From Streptomyces fodineus (GTDB lineage Bacteria > Actinomycetota > Actinomycetes > Streptomycetales > Streptomycetaceae), in assembly GCF_001735805.1 (NCBI RefSeq), contig NZ_CP017248.1, positions 8,990,001 to 9,054,000 on the forward strand: 64,000 nucleotides of DNA. Reading direction: 5' to 3'. Both the position numbers and the translations under genes were made by a program. The notes under the pieces are model-generated. The model saw only the letters and a list, made by a program, of their open reading frames with translations, was not told the DNA's origin and searched no databases. This document shows positions 42,222-50,628 of this stretch, one piece after another (the first letter of the stretch is position 1; each line of letters starts with the position of its first letter).

Positions 42222-43367
42222 TCACAGGTCGCGGTCCAGGAGGTGGTCCAGCAGCCGCGACAGGTCCGCGGCGGCCTCGGCGGCCAGGGGTGCCTCGGCG
42301 AGCAGCGCCCGGGCGGCGGTGGTGTGCGCACGAGCCTCGGCCAGCGTCGCCGTACGGCCGCCCGCCGCCTCGATCAGCGCGGCGGCCTCCTCGGCCCGCC
42401 CCGGCGCGGCGAGCAGTTCGGGGAGCCCGCGGCCCGCCGGGGAGCCGAGCGCGACCAGCACCGGGTACGTCATCTTGCGCTCCCGCAGATCACCGCCCGC
42501 CGGCTTGCCGGTGACGGCCGGGTCACCCCAGATCCCCAGCACGTCGTCGACCAGCTGGAAGGCGACGCCGAGCTGCCGTCCGGCCCGGTCCAGCGCGCCG
42601 ACGGTCGCTTCGGGCGCCCCGCCGAGCAGGGCGCCCAGCGCGGCGGCACAGCCCAGCAGCGCGCCGGTCTTGCCCTCCGCCATCGCCCGGTACTCCCCGG
42701 GCGTCACCCGCTCCGCGCCCGTGCACGGCCGGGTGGCGAACACCAGGTCGTCGGCCTGCCCGCGCACCAGGTCGGCGAGGGCCGCCGACAGCAGCCGTAC
42801 GGCGCGGGCACTGTGCGGCGCGCCGGCGAGGGTCTCGATCGCCAGCGCGAACAGGGCGTCCCCGGCGAGCACCGCGGGGCCGGTGCCGTACGCCTTCCAC
42901 ACGGCGGGGCGGCGGCGCCGGGTCGCGTCGCCGTCCATGATGTCGTCGTGCAGCAGCGAGAAGGCGTGCACCAGCTCCACCGCGACCGCGGCCGGGATGC
43001 CCGCCCGTGCGTCGGCGCCCGCCGCCCGCGCACCGAGCACCGCCAGCGCCTGCCGTACGCCCTTGCCGCCGGGCGCCCCGCCGCCGGGCGGGGTGCCCGG
43101 CGGATCCTGTCGGCGGCGCGGAGGAGTGGCACGCGCCCCCGCGGAAAGGGCACCCTCATCGTCCTGTGCGGCCCGGCCGGCAGGCACCGGCGCTTCCCGC
43201 CGACCCGATCCGGCGGACACCCCCTCGCACCAGCCGAAGGAGTACGCGGCCATCTCGGCCAGCCACGGATGCAGCCGCCCCACCGCCTCCCGCAGCGCCG
43301 GACGCACCAAGTCCCGGCAGTGGGCGAGGACTTCGGGAGCGGAAGGCGGAGCCTGTACCGGGGTCAT
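42222..43367 (-). CDS. polyprenyl (trans-isoprenyl) diphosphate synthase
   Basis: A 381-residue isoprenyl diphosphate synthase. The first Asp-rich motif DDIMDGDATRRRRP and the second LVDDVLG are present. The isopentenyl-diphosphate grip, normally GGKRLRP, reads GGKGVRQ, and it is preceded by a Pro/Gly/Arg-rich insertion (about residues 65-100). The ATG overlaps the TPR gene stop by ATGA, so the two are coupled. It may make GPP, FPP or GGPP; chain length is not clear. The 2-MIB cluster, which needs GPP, is 20 kb away. Confidence 0.9.
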   Translation of the reverse strand: MTPVQAPPSAPEVLAHCRDLVRPALREAVGRLHPWLAEMAAYSFGWCEGVSAGSGRREAPVPAGRAAQDDEGALSAGARATPPRRRQDPPGTPPGGGAPGGKGVRQALAVLGARAAGADARAGIPAAVAVELVHAFSLLHDDIMDGDATRRRRPAVWKAYGTGPAVLAGDALFALAIETLAGAPHSARAVRLLSAALADLVRGQADDLVFATRPCTGAERVTPGEYRAMAEGKTGALLGCAAALGALLGGAPEATVGALDRAGRQLGVAFQLVDDVLGIWGDPAVTGKPAGGDLRERKMTYPVLVALGSPAGRGLPELLAAPGRAEEAAALIEAAGGRTATLAEARAHTTAARALLAEAPLAAEAAADLSRLLDHLLDRDL

Positions 43368-44404
43368 CGTGCGACCTCCGCGCAGAGACCGAACTCCTCC
43401 TGGGCCCGGGCGACCATCTCCCGCGCGTGCTTCAGTCCGCTCCGCTCCAACATCCGTGCCAGGTCGGCGAGTTCGGCCGCGGTCTCGGCGCGGTCCCGGC
43501 CCAGCTGCGCCAGCGACTTGGCCAGGCCCAGCCGGGCCAGCGCCTCGCCGCGCGGTTCGCTCATCGCGCGGAACTCCTCCAGCGCCAGCTCGTACAGGTC
43601 GCGCGCCTCCGTGTAACGCCCGGCCCGGTACAGGACGTTGCCGCGCATCTTGTGGTTGTAGGCGAGGGCGCTGGAGAGGTCCATCGCCCGGCAGTCGGCC
43701 TCCGCACGCGACAGCAGCTCCAGCGCACCCTCGGTGTCCTTGTCGCGGACCGAGAGGATGTCGGCGAGTCCGCGCAGCGCCCAGGCGTGCCCCCGCCGGT
43801 CCTCCGCCCGCTCGGCTATCTCCGCCGCCTCCTCGAACAGCGCGTACGCCCGGTCGTGGTCGCCGGTGTTGCGGTGCATCTGCGCGATGCCCTCCAGTGC
43901 CCACACCGTGTGCCGGGCCTCGCCGCGCCTGCGGGCCTCGGCCAGCAGTTGCTCGTGCAGCCGGCCGACCGCCGCGTAGTCGCCCTGGATCCGGCCGGTC
44001 TCCGCGAGACCGGCCAGAGAGTAGCCGCGGACAACGATGTCCCCGCCCCGCTCGCCGAGTTCGGCCGCGAGTCCGAGCAGCCGCCAGGCCAGCGGGAAGG
44101 CTCCGCGCTGCCGGGCGAGCGTGCCGCCGCTCCACAGCGCCCATGCCATCGCGGCGGTGTCGCCGGCCGCGCGGGCGGCGCGGTAGCTCGCCTTCCAGGC
44201 CCGGTCGGCGTCCCGCACGTGGCCGAGGCGCCGGTGTGCCTCGGCGACCGCGAGCCCGCAGCGGGCCGCCTCGCCGGGGCGCCCGGACCGCTCGGCCTCG
44301 CGCAGCTTCTCGGTGCCCTCGGCCAGCACATCGACCAGCGAGGAGTTCACGGACAGGGTGGTCAGGGCGCCCTGGTACTCGGGGGCGAAAGCCTTGCCGT
44401 ACAT
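43364..44404 (-). CDS. tetratricopeptide-repeat protein coupled to polyprenyl synthase
   Basis: A 346-residue all-helical protein built of TPR-like units (for example WALEGIAQMHRNTGDHDRAY, then ALFEEA; and HKMRGNVLYRAGRYTEARDL). TPRs are protein-binding scaffolds. It resembles the sensor TPR domains of Streptomyces regulators but has no DNA-binding domain. The ATG at 44404 is chosen because AGAGAGG lies 6 bases upstream; a GTG at 44422 would place the start inside the operator-like dyad. It overlaps the polyprenyl synthase gene by four bases, implying a joint role. Confidence 0.85.
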   Translation of the reverse strand: MYGKAFAPEYQGALTTLSVNSSLVDVLAEGTEKLREAERSGRPGEAARCGLAVAEAHRRLGHVRDADRAWKASYRAARAAGDTAAMAWALWSGGTLARQRGAFPLAWRLLGLAAELGERGGDIVVRGYSLAGLAETGRIQGDYAAVGRLHEQLLAEARRRGEARHTVWALEGIAQMHRNTGDHDRAYALFEEAAEIAERAEDRRGHAWALRGLADILSVRDKDTEGALELLSRAEADCRAMDLSSALAYNHKMRGNVLYRAGRYTEARDLYELALEEFRAMSEPRGEALARLGLAKSLAQLGRDRAETAAELADLARMLERSGLKHAREMVARAQEEFGLCAEVAR

Positions 44405-44414
44405 GCGTACCTCT

Positions 44415-44446
44415 CTATACACGATATGTATACACAGCGTGTATAG
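44415..44446. promoter_or_regulatory. 32-bp nested AT-rich dyad upstream of the TPR gene
   Basis: Nine-base arms CTATACACG (44415-44423) and CGTGTATAG (44438-44446) surround a central palindrome TGTATACA (44427-44434) with exactly the same centre. The element is markedly AT-rich against the background and lies 11 bases before the start at 44404. It looks like a GntR- or TetR-type operator. Confidence 0.75.
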
Positions 44447-44560
44447 CGTCTCGGAAATACGCCCCGGCCGAAGCGACCGGGGCGTGTCGGTCTGTTGCTG
44501 GTCAAGACGCAGGTACGGCGACGGGGGTTGCCCATGAGGTGTGGATCACGCTGTGAAGGT

Positions 44561-45247
44561 TCAGTGCTGCTGTGCCTTCTGTGTGGTCAGCTCGCTCGGG
44601 CGCACCACCACGAAGCCCTCGCCCTGGAGCATCAGCTGTACGGCCTCGCCGGAACCGCCACGCAGCATCGAGCCGATGGACTGGGAGCGGTGCAGCGAGG
44701 TCTGCAGTTGCGCGGTCCAGCCGACCACCGCGTCCGTGTCGACGTACACCGGGGACTGCGCGGAGACCGGTATGACCAGCGGGTTTCCCTCGCAGACCAG
44801 GCCGAGCAGACCCTGGCCGCTGAACACGCTGTTGAACAGGCCGCCGCCGGCGATGCCCGACCCCTTCACCGTCTTGATGTCGTACGACAGCGAGGCGTCG
44901 AAGCACAGCACGTTGCGGCCGTTGACCGTGAACTGGTCGCCTGGCTCGACCTCGACGATGAAACAGTTCTGCGCCTCGTGCGCGAACCAGGCCTCACCCT
45001 GCCCGCGCGCCGCCATGAGGGGCAACCCCTCACCGGTGACCGCACGCTTCAGCATGCCGCCGACGCCCTGCCCCTTGCGCTCGAACTTCAGGCTCCCGCG
45101 GTGGGCGACCATCGCTCCCTGGCGGGCGTACATCTCCCCGTCCACCGCGTACTTGATGCACTTGGCGTTCTCGACGGACATGCCCGGCTCCACGGCCGGC
45201 TGCACCACGTGTGCACTGGAAAAGAGATCACCCTTCATGCGGGGCAT
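44561..45247 (-). CDS. AIM24 family protein
   Basis: A 228-residue beta-rich protein of the AIM24 family, named after a yeast mitochondrial protein and found in many bacteria. Hallmarks are EMYARQGAMVAHRGSLKFER, then GEGLPLMAARGQGEAWFAHE, GGGLFNSVFSGQGLLGLVCE and SLHRSQSIGSMLRGGSGEAV. Function is unknown; in Streptomyces such genes often neighbour TerD genes, as here. The ATG at 45247 has GGGA 4 bases upstream; the ATG at 45238 (MKGDLF) is the alternative. It is 47 bases downstream of the TerD-CAP gene on the same strand. Confidence 0.88.
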   Translation of the reverse strand: MPRMKGDLFSSAHVVQPAVEPGMSVENAKCIKYAVDGEMYARQGAMVAHRGSLKFERKGQGVGGMLKRAVTGEGLPLMAARGQGEAWFAHEAQNCFIVEVEPGDQFTVNGRNVLCFDASLSYDIKTVKGSGIAGGGLFNSVFSGQGLLGLVCEGNPLVIPVSAQSPVYVDTDAVVGWTAQLQTSLHRSQSIGSMLRGGSGEAVQLMLQGEGFVVVRPSELTTQKAQQH

Positions 45248-45294
45248 GGTGTCCCGGAAGATGTCATTCCGCCAAGATCACGCAAAGTGCGCGC

Positions 45295-47196
45295 TCAGCC
45301 ACCGAACAACTGGGTCCAGTAGGTGCCCGCCCGGCCGCCGCCCGAGAAGCCGACGCCTATGTAGCCGAAGTCCCGCTTGAGGATGTTGGCGCGGTGGCCG
45401 GGGCTGTTCATCCAGCCGTCCACGACCTCGGCGGGGGAGCGCTGGCCGCAGGCGATGTTCTCGCCGATCGTGCGTCTGCGGGATCCCGCCGCGGCGGCCC
45501 GGTCCCAGGGCTGTGAACCGTCGGGGGAGGTGTGGTCGTAGAAGTCGCGGGCCACCATGTCCGCACAGTGCGCCTGCGCGGCGGCCGTGAGCAGGGGGTC
45601 CACCGCCAGCGGGGGCAGGCCGGCCCGGCCGCGCTCGGCGTTGGTGAGCGCGACGACCTCGGCGGCCGTGCGCGACAGCGCGTTGGGGGTGAGCGGGGCG
45701 GCCCACAGCGCCGTCCAGTACCGGTCGCCGGCGTCGGCGTGCGCCAGGGCGGCGTGCCGGAAGGCCGGGTCCAGCAGGATGCGCCGGGTTCTCGCCGACT
45801 CCAGGCAGTACTCCACGAACTCGGCGGCACTGCGCGGCCCGGAGACGAGGTGCTCCCCAACGGTGATGTACGCGTACCCCGCGGCGCTGATCCGCTGGTG
45901 CACCGACACGCCGTCCCGCCCCTCACCACCGAGCCGCCCGGCATCCGCCATGGCCCGCGCATGCGACCGCGCCGCGGAAACAAGGCGCGGATCGAGACCG
46001 ACGGCCACGGAACCGGCCCGCGCACGGGCCGAGTTGACGAGGCGGAGGAAGTCGTCGCCGGGGAGTTCCGTGCCCCGGCCGGCCGGCGTGTTCGAGCCGA
46101 TCGCGGTGGGGCGGGCGGACGGGGGGCGTGGTGTGGTGGTGGGGCGGGTGGCTGGGGTGCGTGGCGTGGCCGTGGTGGGGCGGGTGGCTGCGGTGCGTGG
46201 CGTGGCCGTGGTGGGGTGCGCGAGGGGATTGCTTGGCGTCGTCATGGTGGGTTGTGCGGCTGGGGCGCTTGGCGTGGCCGTGGTGGGGCGGGAGTTGGGG
46301 GCGCCGGGCGTGGTCGCGGCGGGTCGGGTCGACGGGTCCCGTGATGTGGTCGTAGTGGGACGCGCGAATGGGGTGCTCGGCGTGGTCGTGGTGGGGTGCG
46401 CGCTGGTTTCGTTTGGCGTCGTCGTGGTGGGTCGGGTGGTTGGCGTGCGTGGCGTGATCGCGGTGGGTCGGGCGAGGGGATCGCTCGGCGTCGTCGTAGT
46501 GGGCCGGGAGGTTGGGGTGCTCGGTGTCGTCGTGGTGGGGTGCGCGGAAGAGTCCCGAGGGGTGGTCGCGGCAGGCGGGGTGGATGGGGCCCATGGCGTG
46601 GTCGCGGTACGACGTGACGACGGGGCGCGGGGCGTTGTCGCGGTGGGGCGGGCGGTGTGGGCGTGCGGTGCCGAGTGGTCCGGGGTCCCTGCGGTCGCCG
46701 CCGCTTGACCGCCGTCGTCCGTGACCTCCACCCCGAAGTCCCGGGCCAGCCCGGCCAGCCCGTCCGCGTACCCCTGACCCACCGCGCGCAGCTTCCAGCC
46801 GGTGCCCGGCCGCAGATACAGCTCGGCCAGCAGCAGCACGGTCTCCGGCCCGGGCCGCGGCGGCGTAAACCGGGCCACCGTACGCCCGGAGCCGTCCGTG
46901 ACCTCCAGCCGGGGAGCGGGCAGCCGCCCGAGCGGCGTACCGGGCTCGGCCGCACTCACCACGACCGTCACCCGGCACGCACCGCCGCGCAACCGGGCCG
47001 GGTCGACGGTCAGGACGTCACCGACCAGCCGCACTCCCGGTGCCTGCGGCTGGTTGTAGAAGACGAAGTCGGCATCGGACCCGACTGTGCCGTCCGCTCC
47101 GGTGACAAGAGCGGACACGTCGAAGGCACCGGCCACCCGGAGCCGCAGCACACCACCGGGCAGCGGCATATTGCCCCCGGACACCAACTCGCTCAT
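45295..47196 (-). CDS. TerD-domain / 12-residue-repeat / double-CAP-domain fusion protein
   Basis: A 633-residue protein. Residues 1-160 form a TerD (stress, tellurite-resistance) calcium-binding-like domain (ELVSGGNMPLPGG, then DADFVFYNQPQAPG). Residues 183-361 are about 15 tandem copies of a 12-residue Thr/Pro-rich unit such as RPTTTTPSTPTS. Two CAP/SCP domains follow: the first (about 386-500) is divergent and the second (about 510-630) is canonical, with DHTSPDG, GENIACG and HRANIL. CAP proteins are usually secreted, but no signal peptide is seen at the TerD end. The start could lie upstream at 47262. Confidence 0.88.
   Translation of the reverse strand: MSELVSGGNMPLPGGVLRLRVAGAFDVSALVTGADGTVGSDADFVFYNQPQAPGVRLVGDVLTVDPARLRGGACRVTVVVSAAEPGTPLGRLPAPRLEVTDGSGRTVARFTPPRPGPETVLLLAELYLRPGTGWKLRAVGQGYADGLAGLARDFGVEVTDDGGQAAATAGTPDHSAPHAHTARPTATTPRAPSSRRTATTPWAPSTPPAATTPRDSSAHPTTTTPSTPTSRPTTTTPSDPLARPTAITPRTPTTRPTTTTPNETSAHPTTTTPSTPFARPTTTTSRDPSTRPAATTPGAPNSRPTTATPSAPAAQPTMTTPSNPLAHPTTATPRTAATRPTTATPRTPATRPTTTPRPPSARPTAIGSNTPAGRGTELPGDDFLRLVNSARARAGSVAVGLDPRLVSAARSHARAMADAGRLGGEGRDGVSVHQRISAAGYAYITVGEHLVSGPRSAAEFVEYCLESARTRRILLDPAFRHAALAHADAGDRYWTALWAAPLTPNALSRTAAEVVALTNAERGRAGLPPLAVDPLLTAAAQAHCADMVARDFYDHTSPDGSQPWDRAAAAGSRRRTIGENIACGQRSPAEVVDGWMNSPGHRANILKRDFGYIGVGFSGGGRAGTYWTQLFGG
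46114..46650 (-). repeat. about 15 tandem 36-bp repeats coding for a Thr/Pro-rich linker
   Basis: The unit encodes twelve residues, typically (R/H)PTTTTPSTP plus two more. Fourteen full units and one of eleven residues follow each other without gaps. Neighbouring units differ mainly in the last five codons, so the array is not freshly duplicated throughout. Confidence 0.9.
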
Positions 47197-47288
47197 CACA
47201 GAGGGGACAACGCCCGGCACCAATGAGAAGGTTCCGCCAGAAAAGACCCCGTGGACCCGCACCCGGCAACGACGACAACCCCCTGCCC

Positions 47289-48446
47289 TCAGCCGCCCCG
47301 CTTGCCACAGAACGCCGATTCCAAGGCCCCCGCCAACGCATCAGAAACCTTCCCGTTGTTGGACGTGTTCGCCACAGCCGCAAAGCTCCGCGAACCGTCT
47401 TTAGAGGCGAAGGCATACGTCGAGTACCCCTGCATCACCCCCGTGTGCCCGTACACCGAAACCCCGCACGGCAGATCACGCCGCCGCAGCCCCAGCCCGT
47501 AGGCGGTGGTGCCGTCGACCCGCGTGAACCGTTCCATCTCCGCCAGCCGCGCCGACGACAGCAGCTTGCCTCCGAGCAGCGCACGGTAGAAGACGTCGAG
47601 GTCCCGCGCGCTGGAGATGATCGCCCCCGCACTCTGCGCCCACGACGCCGTCTGCTCGGTGGCGTCGACCAACGGATCACCCGACTTGTCCGGGGTGAGA
47701 TACCCGCGCGTGTACCGGCCGGGAATCGCGGTCGAGGGATGGACATAGAACGTGTCCCGCAGCTTGAGCGGCTTGAAGACGCGGTTCTCGTACTCGGTCT
47801 TCACGGAGTGCCCCGTGAGCTTCTCGATGAGCATGCCCGCGACCACGAAGTTGGTGTTGGAGTAGGAGTACGCGGCGCCGGGCGCGTGGGTGCGGGGCCT
47901 CTTCAGGGCGAGCGCGACGAGCCGGCGGTAGGTGAAGACCTTGTTCCGCACCGCCTCGAAGCCGGACACGCTGTCGGCGAACAGGTCGTCGGCGTAGTCG
48001 GGCAAGCCGCTGCGGTGACCGAGCACCTGCCGGACCGTGATGCGGTCGTCCGGCAGCAGCTTGGGCAGGTAGCGGTTGACCGGCGCGTCGAGCGCGAGCC
48101 GGTGCTCGTCGGCGAGCTGGAGCAGGACGACGGCCGAGAAGGTCTTGGTGACGCTGCCGATGCGGAACCGGTCGCCGGTGCCGATGGCCCGCCGCGTGCT
48201 CCGGTCGGCGACGCCACGCGTCGCCTCGTAGGTCCTTCCACGGTCGTCGATCCGCGCCAGGGCGCCCGGCGCGCCCTGGTCCACCGCGGACCGCAGTGCC
48301 GCGGCGAGGCCCGCGGTGTCGGGAGCCGGAAGCGCCGCCGCCGTCGGCGTGTTCGCCGCTGCCGTCGCGGCCCGCGCCGGGGACGCGAGCAGCGCGAGCA
48401 CGACCGCTCCGAGGACCGCGCTCCGCCCCACCCTTGCTGAGACCAT
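47289..48446 (-). CDS. secreted serine hydrolase (beta-lactamase / DD-peptidase family)
   Basis: A 385-residue penicillin-recognising enzyme. Motifs: S98-V-T-K101 (RIGSVTKTF), Y195-S-N197 (YSYSNTNF) and H334-T-G (YGHTGVMQGY). This resembles the Streptomyces R61 DD-carboxypeptidase and related esterases. An N-terminal hydrophobic segment (SAVLGAVVLALLASPARAAT) is a signal peptide. The ATG at 48446 is chosen for that signal; the ribosome-binding site is weak. It could trim peptidoglycan or hydrolyse D-amino-acid peptides or esters. It is divergent from the M4 protease gene. Confidence 0.92.
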   Translation of the reverse strand: MVSARVGRSAVLGAVVLALLASPARAATAAANTPTAAALPAPDTAGLAAALRSAVDQGAPGALARIDDRGRTYEATRGVADRSTRRAIGTGDRFRIGSVTKTFSAVVLLQLADEHRLALDAPVNRYLPKLLPDDRITVRQVLGHRSGLPDYADDLFADSVSGFEAVRNKVFTYRRLVALALKRPRTHAPGAAYSYSNTNFVVAGMLIEKLTGHSVKTEYENRVFKPLKLRDTFYVHPSTAIPGRYTRGYLTPDKSGDPLVDATEQTASWAQSAGAIISSARDLDVFYRALLGGKLLSSARLAEMERFTRVDGTTAYGLGLRRRDLPCGVSVYGHTGVMQGYSTYAFASKDGSRSFAAVANTSNNGKVSDALAGALESAFCGKRGG

Positions 48447-48764
48447 CCGGAACCCACTTTCAGCGATACGAATCCGTACGAGGTTTGATGCGACCTCGGT
48501 CACATTCCGGGCCTGGAACCTAGGGGATCGGGTCAACGTCTCCACAGCCGACACACAGTTGGTCAGGTGGTGATCACTCTGTGGCGCCCATTCGTAAAGG
48601 ATTGCCATAGAAGGCCGCGAAACCGATGATTCCGCCTTTACGTGCACATGACTGATCCGTAAGGGTGACGTCGGGGGCCCGAACAGCCCCTGTGACGCGG
48701 AACCGCGTCACGCATCAAGGCGGTTGGTGACCCCTGCTGCCTTCGAACGAAGGAACGCTGATCC
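48447..48764. promoter_or_regulatory. 318-base divergent promoter region (serine hydrolase / M4 protease)
   Basis: For the protease, TTTACG (48637-48642), 17 bases and TAAGGG (48660-48665) form a plausible promoter. A perfect dyad with nine-base arms, GTGACGCGG (48692-48700) and CCGCGTCAC (48703-48711), lies just downstream. It could be an operator or a leader hairpin. No promoter is clear for the serine hydrolase. Confidence 0.5.
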
Positions 48765-50555
48765 TTGCGTAGACCCCACATACGCAGCGTTGCTGTCGCC
48801 ATCGCGGTGACGACCGCTGCCACGGGCCTGGCCGGTACGGCTTTCGCGGGTCCCTCCGCGAAGGCGGAGCGGTCCTCGGCGTCCGCCGCCACGAACGCCG
48901 AGGCGGTGGTTGAGGCGGCGCGCACCGCGGCCTTCGCCCACACCTCGGCCACCGGCGTCTCCCAGGGCGATGAACTGCATGCCCAGGACGTGATGCTCGA
49001 CCCCGAGGGCGCCCGGCACGTCCGGTTCGTCCGCACGCACGACGGCATGCCCGTGCTCGGCGGCGACCTCATCGTCCACCTCGACCACAAGCTGGCCTAC
49101 ACCGGCGTGACCCGCGCCGCCGGTCACACCGTCGCCCCGGCCACCACCGAGGCCAAGCTGAGTGCGGACCAGGCCGCCGCCAAGGCCGCCCAGGCGGCCA
49201 AGGGCGACGCGGGCTCCGCCCAGCTGGTCGTCGACGCGCGGGACGGCTCCTCCGCCCTCGCCTACCAGGTCACCGTGACCGGCCAGGACAGCACCAACAC
49301 GGTCGTCGTCGACGCCGTCACCGGCAAGGTGCGCAGCAACACGCCCGACAGCGACGAGTTCCTGTCGCCGAAGCTGCTCGAGAGCCTGCGCAAGCACGGC
49401 GAGACGGCCGACCCGGCCACCGGCATCGGCTCCGCCTCCCCCGAGGCCGGCCTGCTCGGCTCCGGTGTCTCCGGCGCCACGACGACCTACCCGTCGGCCG
49501 CAAAGGGCACCGGCAAGACCCTCTTCGTGGGCAACGTCGGCCTGACCACCACGCAGACCTCGCGCGGCCACTACCAGCTCAAGGACCCGAGCCGGTACGG
49601 CACCGAGACGCGTGACGCCAAGGGCTCGACCACCGAGAAGTTCGGCTCGGGCGCGAAGTTCACCAACACGACCGACGTGTGGGGCAACGGCGCGACCAGC
49701 AACCGGGCCAGCGCCGCGGCCGACGCCCAGTACGGCATCACCAAGACCCTGGACTTCTACAAGGCCACCTTCGGGCGCAAGGGCATAGCCAACAACAGCA
49801 AGGCCGCCCAGGGCATGGTCCACTGGGGCAACAAGGTCGCCAACGCCTTCTGGGACCCGACCTGCAACTGCATGCTGTACGGCGACGGCGACGGCCAGAT
49901 GTTCAAGAAGCCGCTCGTCGTGCTCGACGTCACCGGCCACGAGCTGACGCACGGCGTGGTGGACGCGACCGCGAAGCTGGAGCCGACCCGCGTCGACTCC
50001 GAGGGCAACCAGTACGGTGAGCCCGGCGCGCTGAACGAGTCGCTCGCGGACATCTTCGGCTCCAACGTCGAGTTCTACGCCAACAACGCCAAGGACACGC
50101 CGGATTACCTCATCGGCGAGAAGCTGGGCCTGGCGCAGAAGTTCCTGCGCCGCCTCGACCACCCGTCGCTCGACAAGCTCGAGGGCACGATCGACTACTG
50201 GTCGCCGGCCGCGTACGACACCGAGGTGCACGCCGGTTCCGGGGTCTCCTCGCACGCGTACTACCTGCTCGCCGAGGGCAGCGGCAAGAAGACGATCAAC
50301 GGGGTCAACTACGACTCGCCGACCTACAACCACTCCACGGTCAAGGGCATCGGCCGGGCCAAGGCCACCGCGATCTTCTACCGTGCGCTCACCCGCTACA
50401 TGGTCTCCACCACCGACTTCCACAACGCGCGCATCGCGACGCTGAAGGCGGCCAAGGACCTGTACGGCGCGAACAGCACCGAGTACAAGACGGTGGACCA
50501 GGCGTGGGCCGCGGTCAACGTCACCGTCGCCAACACCCCGGCCGCCCGTCACTGA
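48765..50555 (+). CDS. secreted M4 (thermolysin-like) metalloprotease
   Basis: A 596-residue preproenzyme. A signal peptide (1-28, ending GTAFA) and a propeptide (about 29-235, FTP/PepSY type) precede the catalytic domain. Zinc and catalytic residues are H392-E393-L-T-H396, E425 (GALNESLADI) and H489 (VHAGSG). It should be a neutral protease released into the medium. The start is the TTG at 48765, with AAGGA about 10 bases upstream; no ATG fits the signal peptide. A strong hairpin ends the gene. Length is close to family norms. Confidence 0.93.
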   Translation: MRRPHIRSVAVAIAVTTAATGLAGTAFAGPSAKAERSSASAATNAEAVVEAARTAAFAHTSATGVSQGDELHAQDVMLDPEGARHVRFVRTHDGMPVLGGDLIVHLDHKLAYTGVTRAAGHTVAPATTEAKLSADQAAAKAAQAAKGDAGSAQLVVDARDGSSALAYQVTVTGQDSTNTVVVDAVTGKVRSNTPDSDEFLSPKLLESLRKHGETADPATGIGSASPEAGLLGSGVSGATTTYPSAAKGTGKTLFVGNVGLTTTQTSRGHYQLKDPSRYGTETRDAKGSTTEKFGSGAKFTNTTDVWGNGATSNRASAAADAQYGITKTLDFYKATFGRKGIANNSKAAQGMVHWGNKVANAFWDPTCNCMLYGDGDGQMFKKPLVVLDVTGHELTHGVVDATAKLEPTRVDSEGNQYGEPGALNESLADIFGSNVEFYANNAKDTPDYLIGEKLGLAQKFLRRLDHPSLDKLEGTIDYWSPAAYDTEVHAGSGVSSHAYYLLAEGSGKKTINGVNYDSPTYNHSTVKGIGRAKATAIFYRALTRYMVSTTDFHNARIATLKAAKDLYGANSTEYKTVDQAWAAVNVTVANTPAARH

Positions 50556-50573
50556 CGAAGCCGCCGGACCACC

Positions 50574-50600
50574 GGATGCCCCGCCCCGCGCGGGGCATCC
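50574..50600 (+). terminator. intrinsic-type terminator of the M4 protease gene
   Basis: Perfect 11-base arms GGATGCCCCGC (50574-50584) and GCGGGGCATCC (50590-50600) with a 5-base loop begin 18 bases after the protease stop codon. No T run follows, as is usual in this genus. Confidence 0.8.
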
Positions 50601-50628
50601 GCATGTCCGAGACAAGTGGGTCCCATTG

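Noticed and set aside
45532..46708. Hydrophobic Val/Gly/Trp-rich repeat protein on the plus strand opposite the Thr/Pro repeats
   Set aside because: Shadow of the 36-bp repeats of the TerD-CAP gene; the real frame has clear TerD and CAP motifs on both sides.
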